NCBI GenBank assembly: GCA_963698435.1
Contig: CAVOQV010000011.1
Coordinates: 186,001 to 250,000 of the forward strand
Length of the DNA: 64,000 bases
Source of the DNA: Sva-07 sp963698435
GTDB taxonomy: Bacteria; Actinomycetota; Acidimicrobiia; Acidimicrobiales; Ilumatobacteraceae
Reading direction: 5' to 3'
Position numbers and translations under genes: made by a program. Below, piece after piece: positions 25,023-33,646 of this stretch. Each line of letters begins with the position of its first letter. The stretch's first letter is position 1. The notes under the pieces were generated by a model, which was not told the origin of the DNA, ran no database searches, and saw nothing but the letters and a program-made list of their open reading frames with translations.

Positions 25023-25607
25023 GGGCGCGAGGCGCTTGGCGATGCGCCGGCCGGCCAGGCCGAGCAGCGTGCCGACGATGGCCCCTGCGACCACGTCCGA
25101 TCCGTGATGGATCCGAACGTACGCACGGCTGATTCCCACGATGGCCGCGATCTGCCACCACAGGATGCTGATCTTCGGGCCGTCCCACCCGGACAGGATC
25201 ATCGCTGCGAACGCCGCCGAACTCGCGTGGCCTGAAGGGAACGACGACGTTGTCGGCTTGCGCACCTGCAGCCGGTCGTCCCCCGTGGTCGTGGGGCGCT
25301 CGCGGCGGAACAGACGTTTGACGCCTTGGTTGACGAGCAGGCTCTCGGCGCCGAGCATGACCGCCAGCACGACCACCTGGTCGGGCCGCCCCTTCGTGAC
25401 CGCCCGCACGATGGAGATGCCATGCCAGATGAGGGAGAAGTCGCCGACATGACTGGCCGTGGTGAAGACCCGATCAGCGATCGGGTTGCCGCGGACCAAC
25501 TCGAGCGCGTCGTCGACCCAGTGGTCGAACGCGTCGACGGCCGGACCGAGGTGACCCTGGCCAGGAACGACTCCGAGTTCGCCGTCCGCCGTTTCGTCGA
25601 TCGTCAT
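25020..25607 (-). CDS. PAP2-family membrane phosphatase
   Basis: 195 residues from ATG 25607, overlapping the nuclease stop by 4 bases (ATGA). The three PAP2 motifs are present: KRLFRRERPTTT (KxxxxxxRP), SFPSGHASSAAFAA (PSGH) and SRAYVRIHHGSDVVAGAIVG (SRxxxxxHxxxD). Hydrophobic helices lie between and after them, as in undecaprenyl- or phosphatidate-type phosphatases. It probably removes phosphate from a lipid pyro- or monophosphate at the membrane. The link to the upstream nuclease is positional only. Confidence 0.92.
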   Translation of the reverse strand: MTIDETADGELGVVPGQGHLGPAVDAFDHWVDDALELVRGNPIADRVFTTASHVGDFSLIWHGISIVRAVTKGRPDQVVVLAVMLGAESLLVNQGVKRLFRRERPTTTGDDRLQVRKPTTSSFPSGHASSAAFAAMILSGWDGPKISILWWQIAAIVGISRAYVRIHHGSDVVAGAIVGTLLGLAGRRIAKRLAP

Positions 25608-26482
25608 GAGGCGCCGGGTTCGACGGGATCGGCCACGAGGTCGTTGTAGGCCTCGGTCGCCTCGATGGCTGCCAGCGACGGGTCGCCCCCGAACGCCGGG
25701 CACCACTGCTGGAACGAGCACCAGTCGCAGAGCTTGCTCCGGCGGGGGCGGAAGTCGCCCGTGGTGCAGGCTCGTTCGACCGCCGACCAGACGGCGGTGG
25801 TGCGAGTGGTGATGAACTTCACCGACTGCGCCGATGGCACTGTCTCGATCGTCTCGCCCGAAGCGAGATACATCAGGCGGATCTTGGCCGGTCGCTTGCC
25901 GAACACCGCCTCGCACAGGAACGAGTAGAAGTGGACGCCGGCGAGGCTCTTCTGCTCGAAGTTGCCCGACGGCGCACGTCCGGTCTTGTAGTCGGTGACG
26001 ACCAACTCGCCGTCGGCGTCGAGTTCGAGCCGGTCGATGATGCCGCGCAGCGTCAGGTCGCCGACGGGAGCCTCCATCCAGAGCTCCAACCCGATCTCGC
26101 GCACCGACGTCGGATCTTCCATCGCGAAGTACTTCTCGATCAGAGCATGGCACTCGCGATCGAACCGCTCGACTGCGTCACCCTCTAGGTGCAGGCCGAC
26201 GTAGTCGGGGTGGGCGCGGTACTCGCCGAGTGCGGTTGCCATGTCGTCGGTCAACGCCTCGGGGGTGCGAGCAGCAGCAGGACGCACGAACAGCAACTCG
26301 AGCGCTCGGTGCACGATCGTGCCCTTGGTGGTGGCCACTCCGGGAGGTTCCGGCAGTTTCTCGATGCTCGAGAAACGGAATTGCATCGGGCACGACGTGA
26401 ACGAGGAAACCCACGATGGCGACAACGACATCGGCACCGGGAAGGTCGGTGCGGGAACAGCGGTGTCGGTCATGTGAGCCAT
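25604..26482 (-). CDS. RecB/Cas4-like PD-(D/E)XK nuclease with probable Fe-S cluster
   Basis: 292 residues (ATG 26482; ATG 26473 also possible). It shows the RecB-family nuclease order: SFTSCPMQFRF with an early Cys, GTIVHRALELLF, then DRLELDADGELVVTDYKTGR (the D...DxK catalytic core), a QKSLAGVHFYSFL segment, and three C-terminal cysteines (KLCDWCSFQQWCP). One early plus three late Cys is the 4Fe-4S arrangement of AddB/Cas4-type exonucleases. There is no CRISPR array or cas gene in the window, so a general DNA-repair role is more likely. Confidence 0.9.
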   Translation of the reverse strand: MAHMTDTAVPAPTFPVPMSLSPSWVSSFTSCPMQFRFSSIEKLPEPPGVATTKGTIVHRALELLFVRPAAARTPEALTDDMATALGEYRAHPDYVGLHLEGDAVERFDRECHALIEKYFAMEDPTSVREIGLELWMEAPVGDLTLRGIIDRLELDADGELVVTDYKTGRAPSGNFEQKSLAGVHFYSFLCEAVFGKRPAKIRLMYLASGETIETVPSAQSVKFITTRTTAVWSAVERACTTGDFRPRRSKLCDWCSFQQWCPAFGGDPSLAAIEATEAYNDLVADPVEPGAS

Positions 26483-26525
26483 CGTAGATGGGGGCTGTCA
26501 CACAGATGAGACGACGTCGATGTAC

Positions 26526-26548
26526 CGATTGGTGTCTGACACCAATCG
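26526..26548. terminator. Palindrome CGATTGGTGTC-T-GACACCAATCG
   Basis: Eleven-base perfect arms around one T, abutting the stop of the alpha/beta hydrolase (minus strand, stop at 26549) and 44 bases before the next start. The outer ATGT/ACAT bases also nearly pair. It could be a terminator or a dimeric regulator site. Confidence 0.55.
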
Positions 26549-27388
26549 TCACATCGCTGCGTTGCGGACCAGTTCGGCCATCGCTCTCGGTTCGACGAAC
26601 GGCGCAAAATGGTCCCAGGCGTCGTTTTCGACGTAGCTGCCGTTCGGCAGCGCCTCGGCGATCTCCCTGGCGATCGCCGCGGGACCGAACTCGTCGACCT
26701 TGCCGGCGACGACGACCACCCTCGTGTCGATCTCCGGGAGGTCGCCCCACGTGGTGTGGGTGCCTCCGTTGTCGAACGTGCGGGCTTCGTGTTCGGGATC
26801 GCATTTCAGGCGGACCCCTTCTGGCGCCGGGCGGAAGCCGTGGGCGACGTACAGGCGCAGCACGTCCGGATCGAACGCCATCATCGGCGGCTTCGACGAG
26901 TAGTTGGCGATCGCATCGTCGAACGTGGCAAAGGAGGCCCGCCGTTTGCGTGCGCCTCGCGACAGGATGGTCCCGTTGTTCTCGGTGCCGCCGTGGGGGT
27001 CGATCTCGCGAGGTGGGAACACGATCGGTTCGAAGGCAACGATCAGATCGAACAGTCCCGGTTCCCGATGGGCCGCCATCAACAGCCCGGCGCCACCCAT
27101 CGAGTGTCCGAATCCGACGAGTCCGCCGTCAGGAGCGACGGCACGCGCTGCGGCGAGTGCATCGTCGCCGTAGCGATCCCACTCGACCTGCCAGTCGTCG
27201 GGGCGTGCGGTGTCGCCGTGGCCCCGGTAGTCGAGCGCGAACGACGTGAACTCGTCGCTCAGCTCGTCGGCGATCGGGAGGTAGCAGTAGCCGTGAAATC
27301 CGGTTGCGTGGGAGAGGAGCAGGGGCCGACCGGCGCCGCCGAACTCGTGGATCGCAACACTGACGTGATCGGAGGAAGCAACGCGCAC
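26549..27388 (-). CDS. Alpha/beta hydrolase
   Basis: 279 residues from GTG 27388, chosen because the fold begins at RVASSDHVSVAIHEFGG; an in-frame start at 27436 is possible. Family features are LLLSHATGFHGYCYLP (oxyanion region), FALDYRGHGDTARP, the nucleophile elbow VGFGHSMGGAGLLMA, the acidic residue near VVVAGKVDEFGP and the histidine in NDAWDHFAPF. It may hydrolyse an ester or C-C bond in the adjacent lipid/aromatic degradation genes. The exact substrate is unknown. Confidence 0.88.
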   Translation of the reverse strand: MRVASSDHVSVAIHEFGGAGRPLLLSHATGFHGYCYLPIADELSDEFTSFALDYRGHGDTARPDDWQVEWDRYGDDALAAARAVAPDGGLVGFGHSMGGAGLLMAAHREPGLFDLIVAFEPIVFPPREIDPHGGTENNGTILSRGARKRRASFATFDDAIANYSSKPPMMAFDPDVLRLYVAHGFRPAPEGVRLKCDPEHEARTFDNGGTHTTWGDLPEIDTRVVVVAGKVDEFGPAAIAREIAEALPNGSYVENDAWDHFAPFVEPRAMAELVRNAAM

Positions 27389-27460
27389 CCGGTCATCATG
27401 GCGACGCCCCTTCTCCCAGTGCCAATCGCCGTCCACGATGTTCCGGGCCCGTCGTGGACA

Positions 27461-28579
27461 TCAGGTCGGTTTGGGTTCGCGGGGGAGTCCGAGCAGGCGT
27501 TCGCCGATGATGTTGCGTTGCACCTGGCTCGATCCACCGGCGATCCGGCCGCCCGGCGCGGCGAGCATCCCGGCCGCACTCGGCCCGTCGAGCATGGCGT
27601 TCGGCCCGTCGAGGCCGCCGCGCAACATCGCCACCTCGAACATCATCTCGGTGATGCCGAGCTTCATCAGGGACGCGGCCGTGGACGCCACCGGGCCCTG
27701 ACGCTGCGCCATCGCCTTCATTGCACTGCCGCTCGCCAAGAGCGAGGTGAGATCCTGACGCTCGATCGCGGTGAGGTCGCGCCCTTCGGCCAGGTGTGCC
27801 ATCTGGTCGAGCCGTCGTTCGAGCCCGATCACCGACGTGCCGATGTGGCCACGTTCGCTGGTGAGCACCGCCATCCCCACGCCCCAACCGCCGTGCAGCG
27901 GGCCGAGCAGGCAGTCCGCCGGGAGCGCCACGTCGGTGAAGAAGACCTCGTCGAACTCGGCCTCGCCAGTCATCTGCTTCAGTGGGCGCACCTCGATGCC
28001 GGGGAGGTCCATCGGGCACAGGAAGAACGAGATCCCGTCGTGCTTCGGCGCCTCGTCCAGCGGACGGGTGCGAGCCATCAGGATGCCCCAGTTGCTGTAC
28101 CGACCCCCAGAGCACCACACCTTCTGGCCGTTGACCACGTAGCGCTCGCCGTCGAGTTCGGCTCGCGTCGACAACGAACCGAGGTCGCTGCCCGCACCCG
28201 GTTCGGAGAACAGCTGGCACCACACATGCTCTGTCGCGAGCGTCGAACGAAGGTGGCTGGCCTGCTGCTCGGGCGTCCCGTACCGCATGATCGCGCCGCC
28301 GGTCAGCACGAACCCGACCATGTTGAAGACCGCCGGCACCCCGGCACGAGCGCATTCGAGCAGCCAGGCACCGTTGTGTTCGGCCGTGAGACCGCGGCCG
28401 CCGTGCTCGACGGGCCAGTGGATCCCCGCCCAGCCTGCGTCGGTCAGCCGGCGCTGCCAGTCGAGTCCCGCCTCGACCAGGTCGGGCGGACAGATCGCTC
28501 CATAGTCACGCGGCGCATGCTGCCGATTGGCCGCCAACCAGTCCGCCGCCTGCCCCTGGAACTCCTCGACGTCGATCAT
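27461..28579 (-). CDS. Acyl-CoA dehydrogenase
   Basis: 372 residues from ATG 28579. ACAD motifs are WCQLFSEPGAGSDLGSLSTR (flavin and substrate binding), VVNGQKVWCSGG, and the C-terminal AGGSSQVQRNIIGERLLGLP, which is the FAD-binding helix signature. The usual catalytic Glu position is not obvious, as in the ACADs of actinobacterial steroid-type pathways that often work as heterotetramers. It introduces a double bond into an acyl-CoA. It lies upstream of the alpha/beta hydrolase on the same strand. Confidence 0.92.
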   Translation of the reverse strand: MIDVEEFQGQAADWLAANRQHAPRDYGAICPPDLVEAGLDWQRRLTDAGWAGIHWPVEHGGRGLTAEHNGAWLLECARAGVPAVFNMVGFVLTGGAIMRYGTPEQQASHLRSTLATEHVWCQLFSEPGAGSDLGSLSTRAELDGERYVVNGQKVWCSGGRYSNWGILMARTRPLDEAPKHDGISFFLCPMDLPGIEVRPLKQMTGEAEFDEVFFTDVALPADCLLGPLHGGWGVGMAVLTSERGHIGTSVIGLERRLDQMAHLAEGRDLTAIERQDLTSLLASGSAMKAMAQRQGPVASTAASLMKLGITEMMFEVAMLRGGLDGPNAMLDGPSAAGMLAAPGGRIAGGSSQVQRNIIGERLLGLPREPKPT

Positions 28580-28621
28580 CGAAGCAGTCTGTCCAGTGCC
28601 GGCGAACAGCGACGACTCGCA

Positions 28622-28654
28622 AGCGTCACGTCAGGCCCGGCACCGTGTGACGCT
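28622..28654. repeat. Stem-loop element, family A, second copy
   Basis: Arms AGCGTCAC and GTGACGCT enclose, on the minus strand, the same CGGTGCCGGGCCTGA loop seen at 10361-10375. It sits directly after the SDR stop (28657, minus), between it and the acyl-CoA dehydrogenase start. Confidence 0.65.
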
Positions 28655-28656
28655 CG

Positions 28657-29553
28657 CTACGACAGGGCCTTGAGGAAGAGTGCGGTCTCGTCGGCGATCG
28701 TGGCGGGCACGGCGTAGCCGTCCTGCGCCGTGACGTCGCCCCAGTGGGCGGCGAGGTCCTCGGGCGAGAGGTCGTCGGTGTTGGTGTAGCCGACCGTCTC
28801 GGCGATGAACACCTCCGCAACGCGGCCGCCGCCGACGGAGAACACCCGTCCGGTCGCTTCGCACGACTCGTGGGAGAGGTACGTGACCAGCGGCGAGATC
28901 AGTTCGGGCTGAAGCTTGTCGCCGAGGGCGCCGAGGATGTCCTCGGTCATGCGGGTGAGCGCCAGCGGGGCGATGGCGTTGGCCTTGATGTTGTACTTGG
29001 CGCCCTCGACGGCCAGCACGTTGGTGAAGCCCACGAGGCCCATCTTTGCGGCGCCGTAGTTGGCCTGGCCGAAGTTGCCGAAGATGCCTGCCGCCGACGA
29101 CGTCGACACGATGCGGCCGTATCCCTGCTCGCGCATGATCTTCCACGCCGGTTGCGTGACGTTGAACGCTCCTCGGAGGTGGACGTCGATCACCGGGTCG
29201 AACAGGTCGGCGTCCATGTTGTGGAACGACTTGTCGCGCAGGATGCCGGCGTTGTTGACGACGATGTCGACCTTGCCGAAGGCGTCGACGGCGCTCTGCA
29301 CGATCGCGGCGCCGCCTTCCGGGGTGGCGACCGAGTCGGTGTTGGCGACGGCCTCGCCGCCGGCCGCCTGGATCTCGTCGACGACGAGCTGGGCGGCGCC
29401 CTTGTCGCTGCCGGTGCCGTCGACGGCACCGCCGAGGTCGTTCACCACGATCAGCGCACCGCGCTTGGCCATCATCAGCGCGTGCTGCTTGCCGAGGCCG
29501 CCACCGGCACCCGTGATGATCGCTACCTTGCCGTCGAATCCGAGATCAGTCAT
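28657..29553 (-). CDS. SDR-family 3-hydroxyacyl-CoA dehydrogenase-like (MFE-2 type)
   Basis: 298 residues from ATG 29553. It has the MFE-2/HSD17B4-type SDR pattern: VAIITGAGGGLGKQHALMMA, VVNDLGGAVDGTG (the characteristic NDLGG after strand 2), VNNAGILRDKSFHNM, STSSAAGIFGNFGQANYGAA (Ser and Tyr) with K in AAKMGL, and NAIAPLALTRMTED. Such enzymes oxidise 3-hydroxyacyl-CoA in peroxisome-type beta-oxidation. It is closely similar in motif order to the SDR at 55891, which has a MaoC hydratase partner; this copy has none nearby. Confidence 0.9.
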   Translation of the reverse strand: MTDLGFDGKVAIITGAGGGLGKQHALMMAKRGALIVVNDLGGAVDGTGSDKGAAQLVVDEIQAAGGEAVANTDSVATPEGGAAIVQSAVDAFGKVDIVVNNAGILRDKSFHNMDADLFDPVIDVHLRGAFNVTQPAWKIMREQGYGRIVSTSSAAGIFGNFGQANYGAAKMGLVGFTNVLAVEGAKYNIKANAIAPLALTRMTEDILGALGDKLQPELISPLVTYLSHESCEATGRVFSVGGGRVAEVFIAETVGYTNTDDLSPEDLAAHWGDVTAQDGYAVPATIADETALFLKALS

Positions 29554-29625
29554 GAGACCCAACGCTAACGGCGCGTTCGCCATCCGGCGAAATGTCGATC
29601 GAGAGCACCGAACGTGCACCGTGTG

Positions 29626-30408
29626 TCACGCGAAACGGTCGAATCCGCCTTCGACGTCGAGAACCTGACCGCGGATCCACGCACCCTCGTCGCTCGCGAG
29701 GAACCCGATCACGTCGGCGATGTCGCTCGGCGTTCCCCATCTGCCGTCCGGGAACATCCGAGCGACCGTGGCGTGCGCCTCTCCCTCGGCGTAGCCGGTG
29801 TCGACCGGTCCGGGATTGATGCAGTTGGCGATGATCCGTGCCCGCGACAGCGTGTGGTCGATCGAACGGGTCATCTGGTGCAGCGCGCCCTTGGAGACGG
29901 CGTAGGCGATCTCACCGTCCATCGGCCCGAGGTGCTGTCCGCTCGTGAACCACAGCATCCTCCCGATCGGCGGCTCGCTCGAGGGAATCGACACATGGCG
30001 CTGTGCGAATCGCTGAGCCAGCAGCACCACGCTGCGTACGTTCGAAGCCCAGCACCGGTCGAGTTCGTCGGCGCTGACCTCGTCGAGCGACTCGTGCGAC
30101 GATCGGGCGTGGACGGCGGTGACGATGTCGAGCCGTCCGTGGAGCTCGACGACCTCGTCGACGAGCGCGCCCGGGACCGTCGCGTCCTCCAGGTCGTGGC
30201 TGCCCACCTCGAACGGGAGTGGGTCGAGCGGCTGCTGCCCCCATGGCATCTCGGCATCGTGAGGCGACCATCCCGTCGCCACGACGGTCGCTCCCTGGTC
30301 GTGGAGCCGCTGCGCAACGGTGGCCGCGATGCCCACCGGACGTGACAACCCGGTCACCAACGCCACGCGTCCGTCCAGCCGTCGTCGGTCGGGTGGGTTC
30401 GGAGCCAT
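29626..30408 (-). CDS. Short-chain dehydrogenase/reductase
   Basis: 260 residues from ATG 30408. The cofactor segment is VALVTGLSRPVGIAATVAQR, a TGxxxxxGIG variant common in NADP-type enoyl or keto reductases. Further motifs are the NVRS helix, WFTSGQHLGPMDGEI (catalytic Ser) and AYAVSKGALHQMTRS (Tyr-x-x-x-Lys), then NCINPGPVDTGY and the C-terminal GAWIRGQVLDVEGGFDRF. The NNAG motif is replaced by VTAVHAR, a divergence from the family. The substrate is unknown. Confidence 0.88.
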   Translation of the reverse strand: MAPNPPDRRRLDGRVALVTGLSRPVGIAATVAQRLHDQGATVVATGWSPHDAEMPWGQQPLDPLPFEVGSHDLEDATVPGALVDEVVELHGRLDIVTAVHARSSHESLDEVSADELDRCWASNVRSVVLLAQRFAQRHVSIPSSEPPIGRMLWFTSGQHLGPMDGEIAYAVSKGALHQMTRSIDHTLSRARIIANCINPGPVDTGYAEGEAHATVARMFPDGRWGTPSDIADVIGFLASDEGAWIRGQVLDVEGGFDRFA

Positions 30409-30444
30409 GCCCGAGGCTACGCCCGCACTGGTCTCACCCACTGC

Positions 30445-30483
30445 GACGAGCGGGAGGACCGGAGGCGGCGGTTCGGCTCACCG
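30445..30483. repeat. Diverged family C hairpin-like repeat
   Basis: GAGCGGGAGGACCGGA...GGCGGTT.CGGCTCACCG aligns with the 43-base repeats at 13099 and 13161, sharing the GACCGGA and CGGCGGTT blocks and GAGC/GCTC arms. It lies between the SDR start and the GH65 stop. The match is clear but imperfect. Confidence 0.45.
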
Positions 30484-30503
30484 CTGACGGAAGACCGTTG
30501 CGC

Positions 30504-32873
30504 TCAGCGGTCGATGCGCAACGGCTCGTCGACCGTCACCAGCCTGAGGTCGTCATCGACACGGACCGGGACACCGCTGCCATCCAACACCGTGAGCGTC
30601 AGACCGTCGGGGTCGACGTCGACGCGTGCGGTCGAGCCGTGTCGTCGCAGACGAAAGCTGAGACCATCCCACGAGCTCGGCAGCCTCGGAGCGAACTCGA
30701 GGTGATTGCCCTGCTCCACCATGCCCGCGAAGCCGTGGACGATGCCTGCCCACACGCCGCCGGCGTTGGCCACGTGCACGCCCTCCGACGTGTTGCCGTG
30801 CGAATCGGACAGGTCGAGGTAGAGCGAACGGGTGAAGTACTCCAGCGCCAGCTCGTCGTATCCGACCTCGGCGGCCACGACCGCCTGTACGCAGGACGAC
30901 AGCGACGAGTCTCCGGTGGTGATCGGGTCGTAGAAGTCGAAGTTGCGGCGCTTCTGTTCGACGGGGAAGCGCTCGGATCGCAGGAACATCGCCAGGACCA
31001 CGTCGGCCTGCTTGAGCACCTGGTGGCGGTAGATCACCAGGGGGTGGTAGTGCAGCAGCAGTGGGAAGTGCTCGGGTGGCGTCGTCTCCCAGTCCCACGG
31101 TTCGAGTTCGAGGAACTCGGAGTCCTGCGGGTTGATGCCGAGGTCGTCGTCGAACGGGACGAACATGCAATCGGCAGCCGCGTCCCAGTCGTCGAGTTCT
31201 TGGAGATCGAGACCGGTTTCGCGGCAGAGCGCCTCGAAGGCGTCGGGATTCCATTCGGCGAGGAACCGGACGGTACGCGCGGCGTATCGGAGATTGAACC
31301 TCGCCATCACGTTCGTGTAGAAGTTGTCGTTCACCACGGTGGTGTACTCGTCCGGGCCCGTCACACGATGGATGTGGAACGTGCGGGACCCGTTCTGCGA
31401 GTAGAAGCCGAGGTCGGCCCACAGCCGTGCGGTCTCGACGAGGATCTCCGCGCCCTCGTGCGAGAGGAACTCGATGTCGCCCGATGCTTCGAGGTACCGG
31501 CGCAACGCCAGGACGACGGCCGCGTTGATGTGGTACTGAGCAGTGCCGGCCGCGTAGTAGGCGGAGGCCTCCTCGCCGTTGATCGTCCGCCACGGATACA
31601 GCGCGCCGACCTGGCTCATTTCGCGTGCGCGCTCGCGCGGATGGCCGAGCATCCTCCAGCGGAAGCGAACGACCTTCCTCGCTGCCTCGGGCATCGTGTA
31701 GGCGAGGAACGGGGCCACGTACACCTCGGTGTCCCAGAAGTAGTGGCCGTCGTAGCCGCCACCGGTCACACCCTTGGCGGCGATTCCCTGCTCCTGGGTT
31801 CGTGCCGATGCCTGGGCGAGCTGGTACAGGTTCCACCGCAGCGCCTGCTGCGCTCGATCGTCGCCTCGGAGCTCGATGTCGGAATTCTCCCAGAACTCGT
31901 CGAGCCATCGACGCTGCTCGATCACGATCTGATCCACGCCGTCGGCTTCCGCGCGGTCGAGCGTTCGCGAACAGCGGTCGGCGAGTTCCTCGGCCGGGAC
32001 GCCGTTCGACGAGTGGTACGACACGAGCTTCGTGATCTTGATCGGATCGCCCGGGGTGGCCCGAACGGTGAACACCGTCTTGGCCAGGTCGGCGCCGACG
32101 TCGGTCTTCACCTCGACCTGGCACGACGTGTCGATGTGGTGCCGAGTCCCGCACGCGAGGGTCATCTGGCTGTTCGCGCATCGATAGCCGAGCACGATCT
32201 CATTGCCGTCTTCGCGCTGCAGTCTCGGTTCGAGCACCCGGTGGTTGAACTTGCGTGACTGGCGCGGGTCGCGTCCCTCGCCGAGCGCCGCTGCCTTGAC
32301 GTGGTACTCGTCTTCACCGTCCTGGCGATTGAGGAGCTGCGAGGAGACGACCACCGGCGCTGCGGTGTCGAGCAGTGTGATCTCGAACGTCATCACCGCG
32401 AGATGACGGTGCACGAAGCTGACCATGCGCTGTGACGACACCCGGACTCGCTTGCCGGCTGGTGTCCGCCAGATCATGTCGCGGGTGAGCGCACCGTTGC
32501 GGAAGTCGAGGGCCCGCTCGTACCGGTCGAGGTCGGCGGTGGGGAGCAGCAGAGGCTCGTCGTCGACGTACAGCTTGAGCAGTTTGGCGTCGGGGACGTT
32601 GACGATGGTCTGGCCGGTCTTGGCGAACCCGAACGCCTCCTCGGCGTGCATGATCGGCCAGGTCTCGTGGAACCCGTTGAGGTACGTGCCGTGGCTGTGG
32701 GCCTCTCGACCCTCCTCCGGGTTGGCCCGCATGCCGAGGTACCCGTTGCCCAACGCGAACAGGGTCTCGGTGGTCCCGAGGTCGTCGTTGGAGTACGAGC
32801 GCTCGACGAGACGCCACGGATCGACGGGAAAGCGGTGTGCGGGCAGTCCGAGGGGCGGCGGGAGACGGTTCAT
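30504..32873 (-). CDS. GH65 glycoside phosphorylase (trehalose/kojibiose/maltose phosphorylase type)
   Basis: 789 residues from ATG 32873, overlapping the phosphoglucomutase stop (ATGA). GH65 features are NDDLGTTETLFALGNGYLGMR near the N-terminus, GYDGHYFWDTEVYVAPFL, and VTGPDEYTTVVNDNFYTN, which carries the general-acid glutamate (GPDEY). GNTSEGVHVANAGGVWAGIV is near the phosphate-binding end of the barrel. A GH65 C-terminal beta domain follows. It cleaves an alpha-glucoside with phosphate to beta-glucose-1-phosphate, the substrate of its operon partner. Trehalose is the commonest substrate in actinobacteria, but this is inferred. Confidence 0.92.
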   Translation of the reverse strand: MNRLPPPLGLPAHRFPVDPWRLVERSYSNDDLGTTETLFALGNGYLGMRANPEEGREAHSHGTYLNGFHETWPIMHAEEAFGFAKTGQTIVNVPDAKLLKLYVDDEPLLLPTADLDRYERALDFRNGALTRDMIWRTPAGKRVRVSSQRMVSFVHRHLAVMTFEITLLDTAAPVVVSSQLLNRQDGEDEYHVKAAALGEGRDPRQSRKFNHRVLEPRLQREDGNEIVLGYRCANSQMTLACGTRHHIDTSCQVEVKTDVGADLAKTVFTVRATPGDPIKITKLVSYHSSNGVPAEELADRCSRTLDRAEADGVDQIVIEQRRWLDEFWENSDIELRGDDRAQQALRWNLYQLAQASARTQEQGIAAKGVTGGGYDGHYFWDTEVYVAPFLAYTMPEAARKVVRFRWRMLGHPRERAREMSQVGALYPWRTINGEEASAYYAAGTAQYHINAAVVLALRRYLEASGDIEFLSHEGAEILVETARLWADLGFYSQNGSRTFHIHRVTGPDEYTTVVNDNFYTNVMARFNLRYAARTVRFLAEWNPDAFEALCRETGLDLQELDDWDAAADCMFVPFDDDLGINPQDSEFLELEPWDWETTPPEHFPLLLHYHPLVIYRHQVLKQADVVLAMFLRSERFPVEQKRRNFDFYDPITTGDSSLSSCVQAVVAAEVGYDELALEYFTRSLYLDLSDSHGNTSEGVHVANAGGVWAGIVHGFAGMVEQGNHLEFAPRLPSSWDGLSFRLRRHGSTARVDVDPDGLTLTVLDGSGVPVRVDDDLRLVTVDEPLRIDR

Positions 32874-33610
32874 CGGCTGACCTCCACCGCAGGTGGATGC
32901 TCGGGGAGGAGGTCGGCGAGGTCGTCGACGACGAAGGTCGCGCCGTGGTCGAGCAACGTCTCCGCGCCGGCACCGCGGTCGACACCGATCACGACCGCGA
33001 ACCCACCGGCAGCGCCGGCGGCGACGCCCGACACGGCGTCTTCGACGACGACAGCTCGGGCCGGCTCGACGCCGACCTGGCGCGCGGCGTGGAGGAACAT
33101 GTCGGGCGCCGGCTTTCCGGCGATGTGTTCGGTCGCGGCGACGACACCGTCGACGACCACGTCGAATCGTTCGCCGAGTCCGGCGGCGTCGAGCACATTG
33201 CGCGCGTTCTTCGATGACGAGACGATCGCCGACGGGATGCCGGCACCGTCGAGCAGGTCGATCGTCGCGAGCGATCCCGGGTACGGAGCGATCCCATCGT
33301 GTTCGAGGATCGTGTTGAACAGTTCGTTCTTGCGATTGCCCAGTGCGCACACCGTGCCGGTGCCCGGTGCGTCGGTGGGGTCGCCGTCGGGCAGCGCGAT
33401 GTCGCGGGAGGCGAGGAAGGATCGGACGCCGTCGTATCGGGGCTTGCCATCGATGTACCGGAGGTAGTCGGTCTCGCTGTAGTCGAAGTCGCTGAACAAC
33501 TCGCCCCAGGCGTGCTCGTGGATCTCGGCGGTGGGCGTGATCACGCCGTCCAGGTCGAACAACACGGCGGCATGGGTCCGCCAGTCGAAGTCCGCCGCAG
33601 GTTGCTGCAC
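32870..33610 (-). CDS. pgmB: Beta-phosphoglucomutase (HAD family)
   Basis: 246 residues from GTG 33610. HAD motif I is AVLFDLDGVITPTAEIHEHA (nucleophile and acid/base Asp), motif II is in SAIVSSSKNARNVL, motif III the lysine of IAGKPAPDMFLHAA, and motif IV VVVEDAVSGVAAG. The cap domain lies at about residues 30-110. It converts beta-glucose-1-phosphate to glucose-6-phosphate via a bisphosphate intermediate. The 4-base overlap with the GH65 gene makes the functional pairing firm. Confidence 0.92.
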   Translation of the reverse strand: MQQPAADFDWRTHAAVLFDLDGVITPTAEIHEHAWGELFSDFDYSETDYLRYIDGKPRYDGVRSFLASRDIALPDGDPTDAPGTGTVCALGNRKNELFNTILEHDGIAPYPGSLATIDLLDGAGIPSAIVSSSKNARNVLDAAGLGERFDVVVDGVVAATEHIAGKPAPDMFLHAARQVGVEPARAVVVEDAVSGVAAGAAGGFAVVIGVDRGAGAETLLDHGATFVVDDLADLLPEHPPAVEVSR

Positions 33611-33646
33611 CCGAGCCAGGTTAGACAGCGATCCCGTCGCCGAGGT

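Noticed and set aside
25604..26482. Cas4 of a CRISPR system
   Set aside because: The nuclease and cysteine motifs fit, but there is no Cas1, Cas2 or array in the window, so a general RecB-like nuclease is the safer call.
30219..32258. A 679-codon plus-strand open frame
   Set aside because: Antisense to the GH65 phosphorylase, whose family motifs are complete; the shadow has none.
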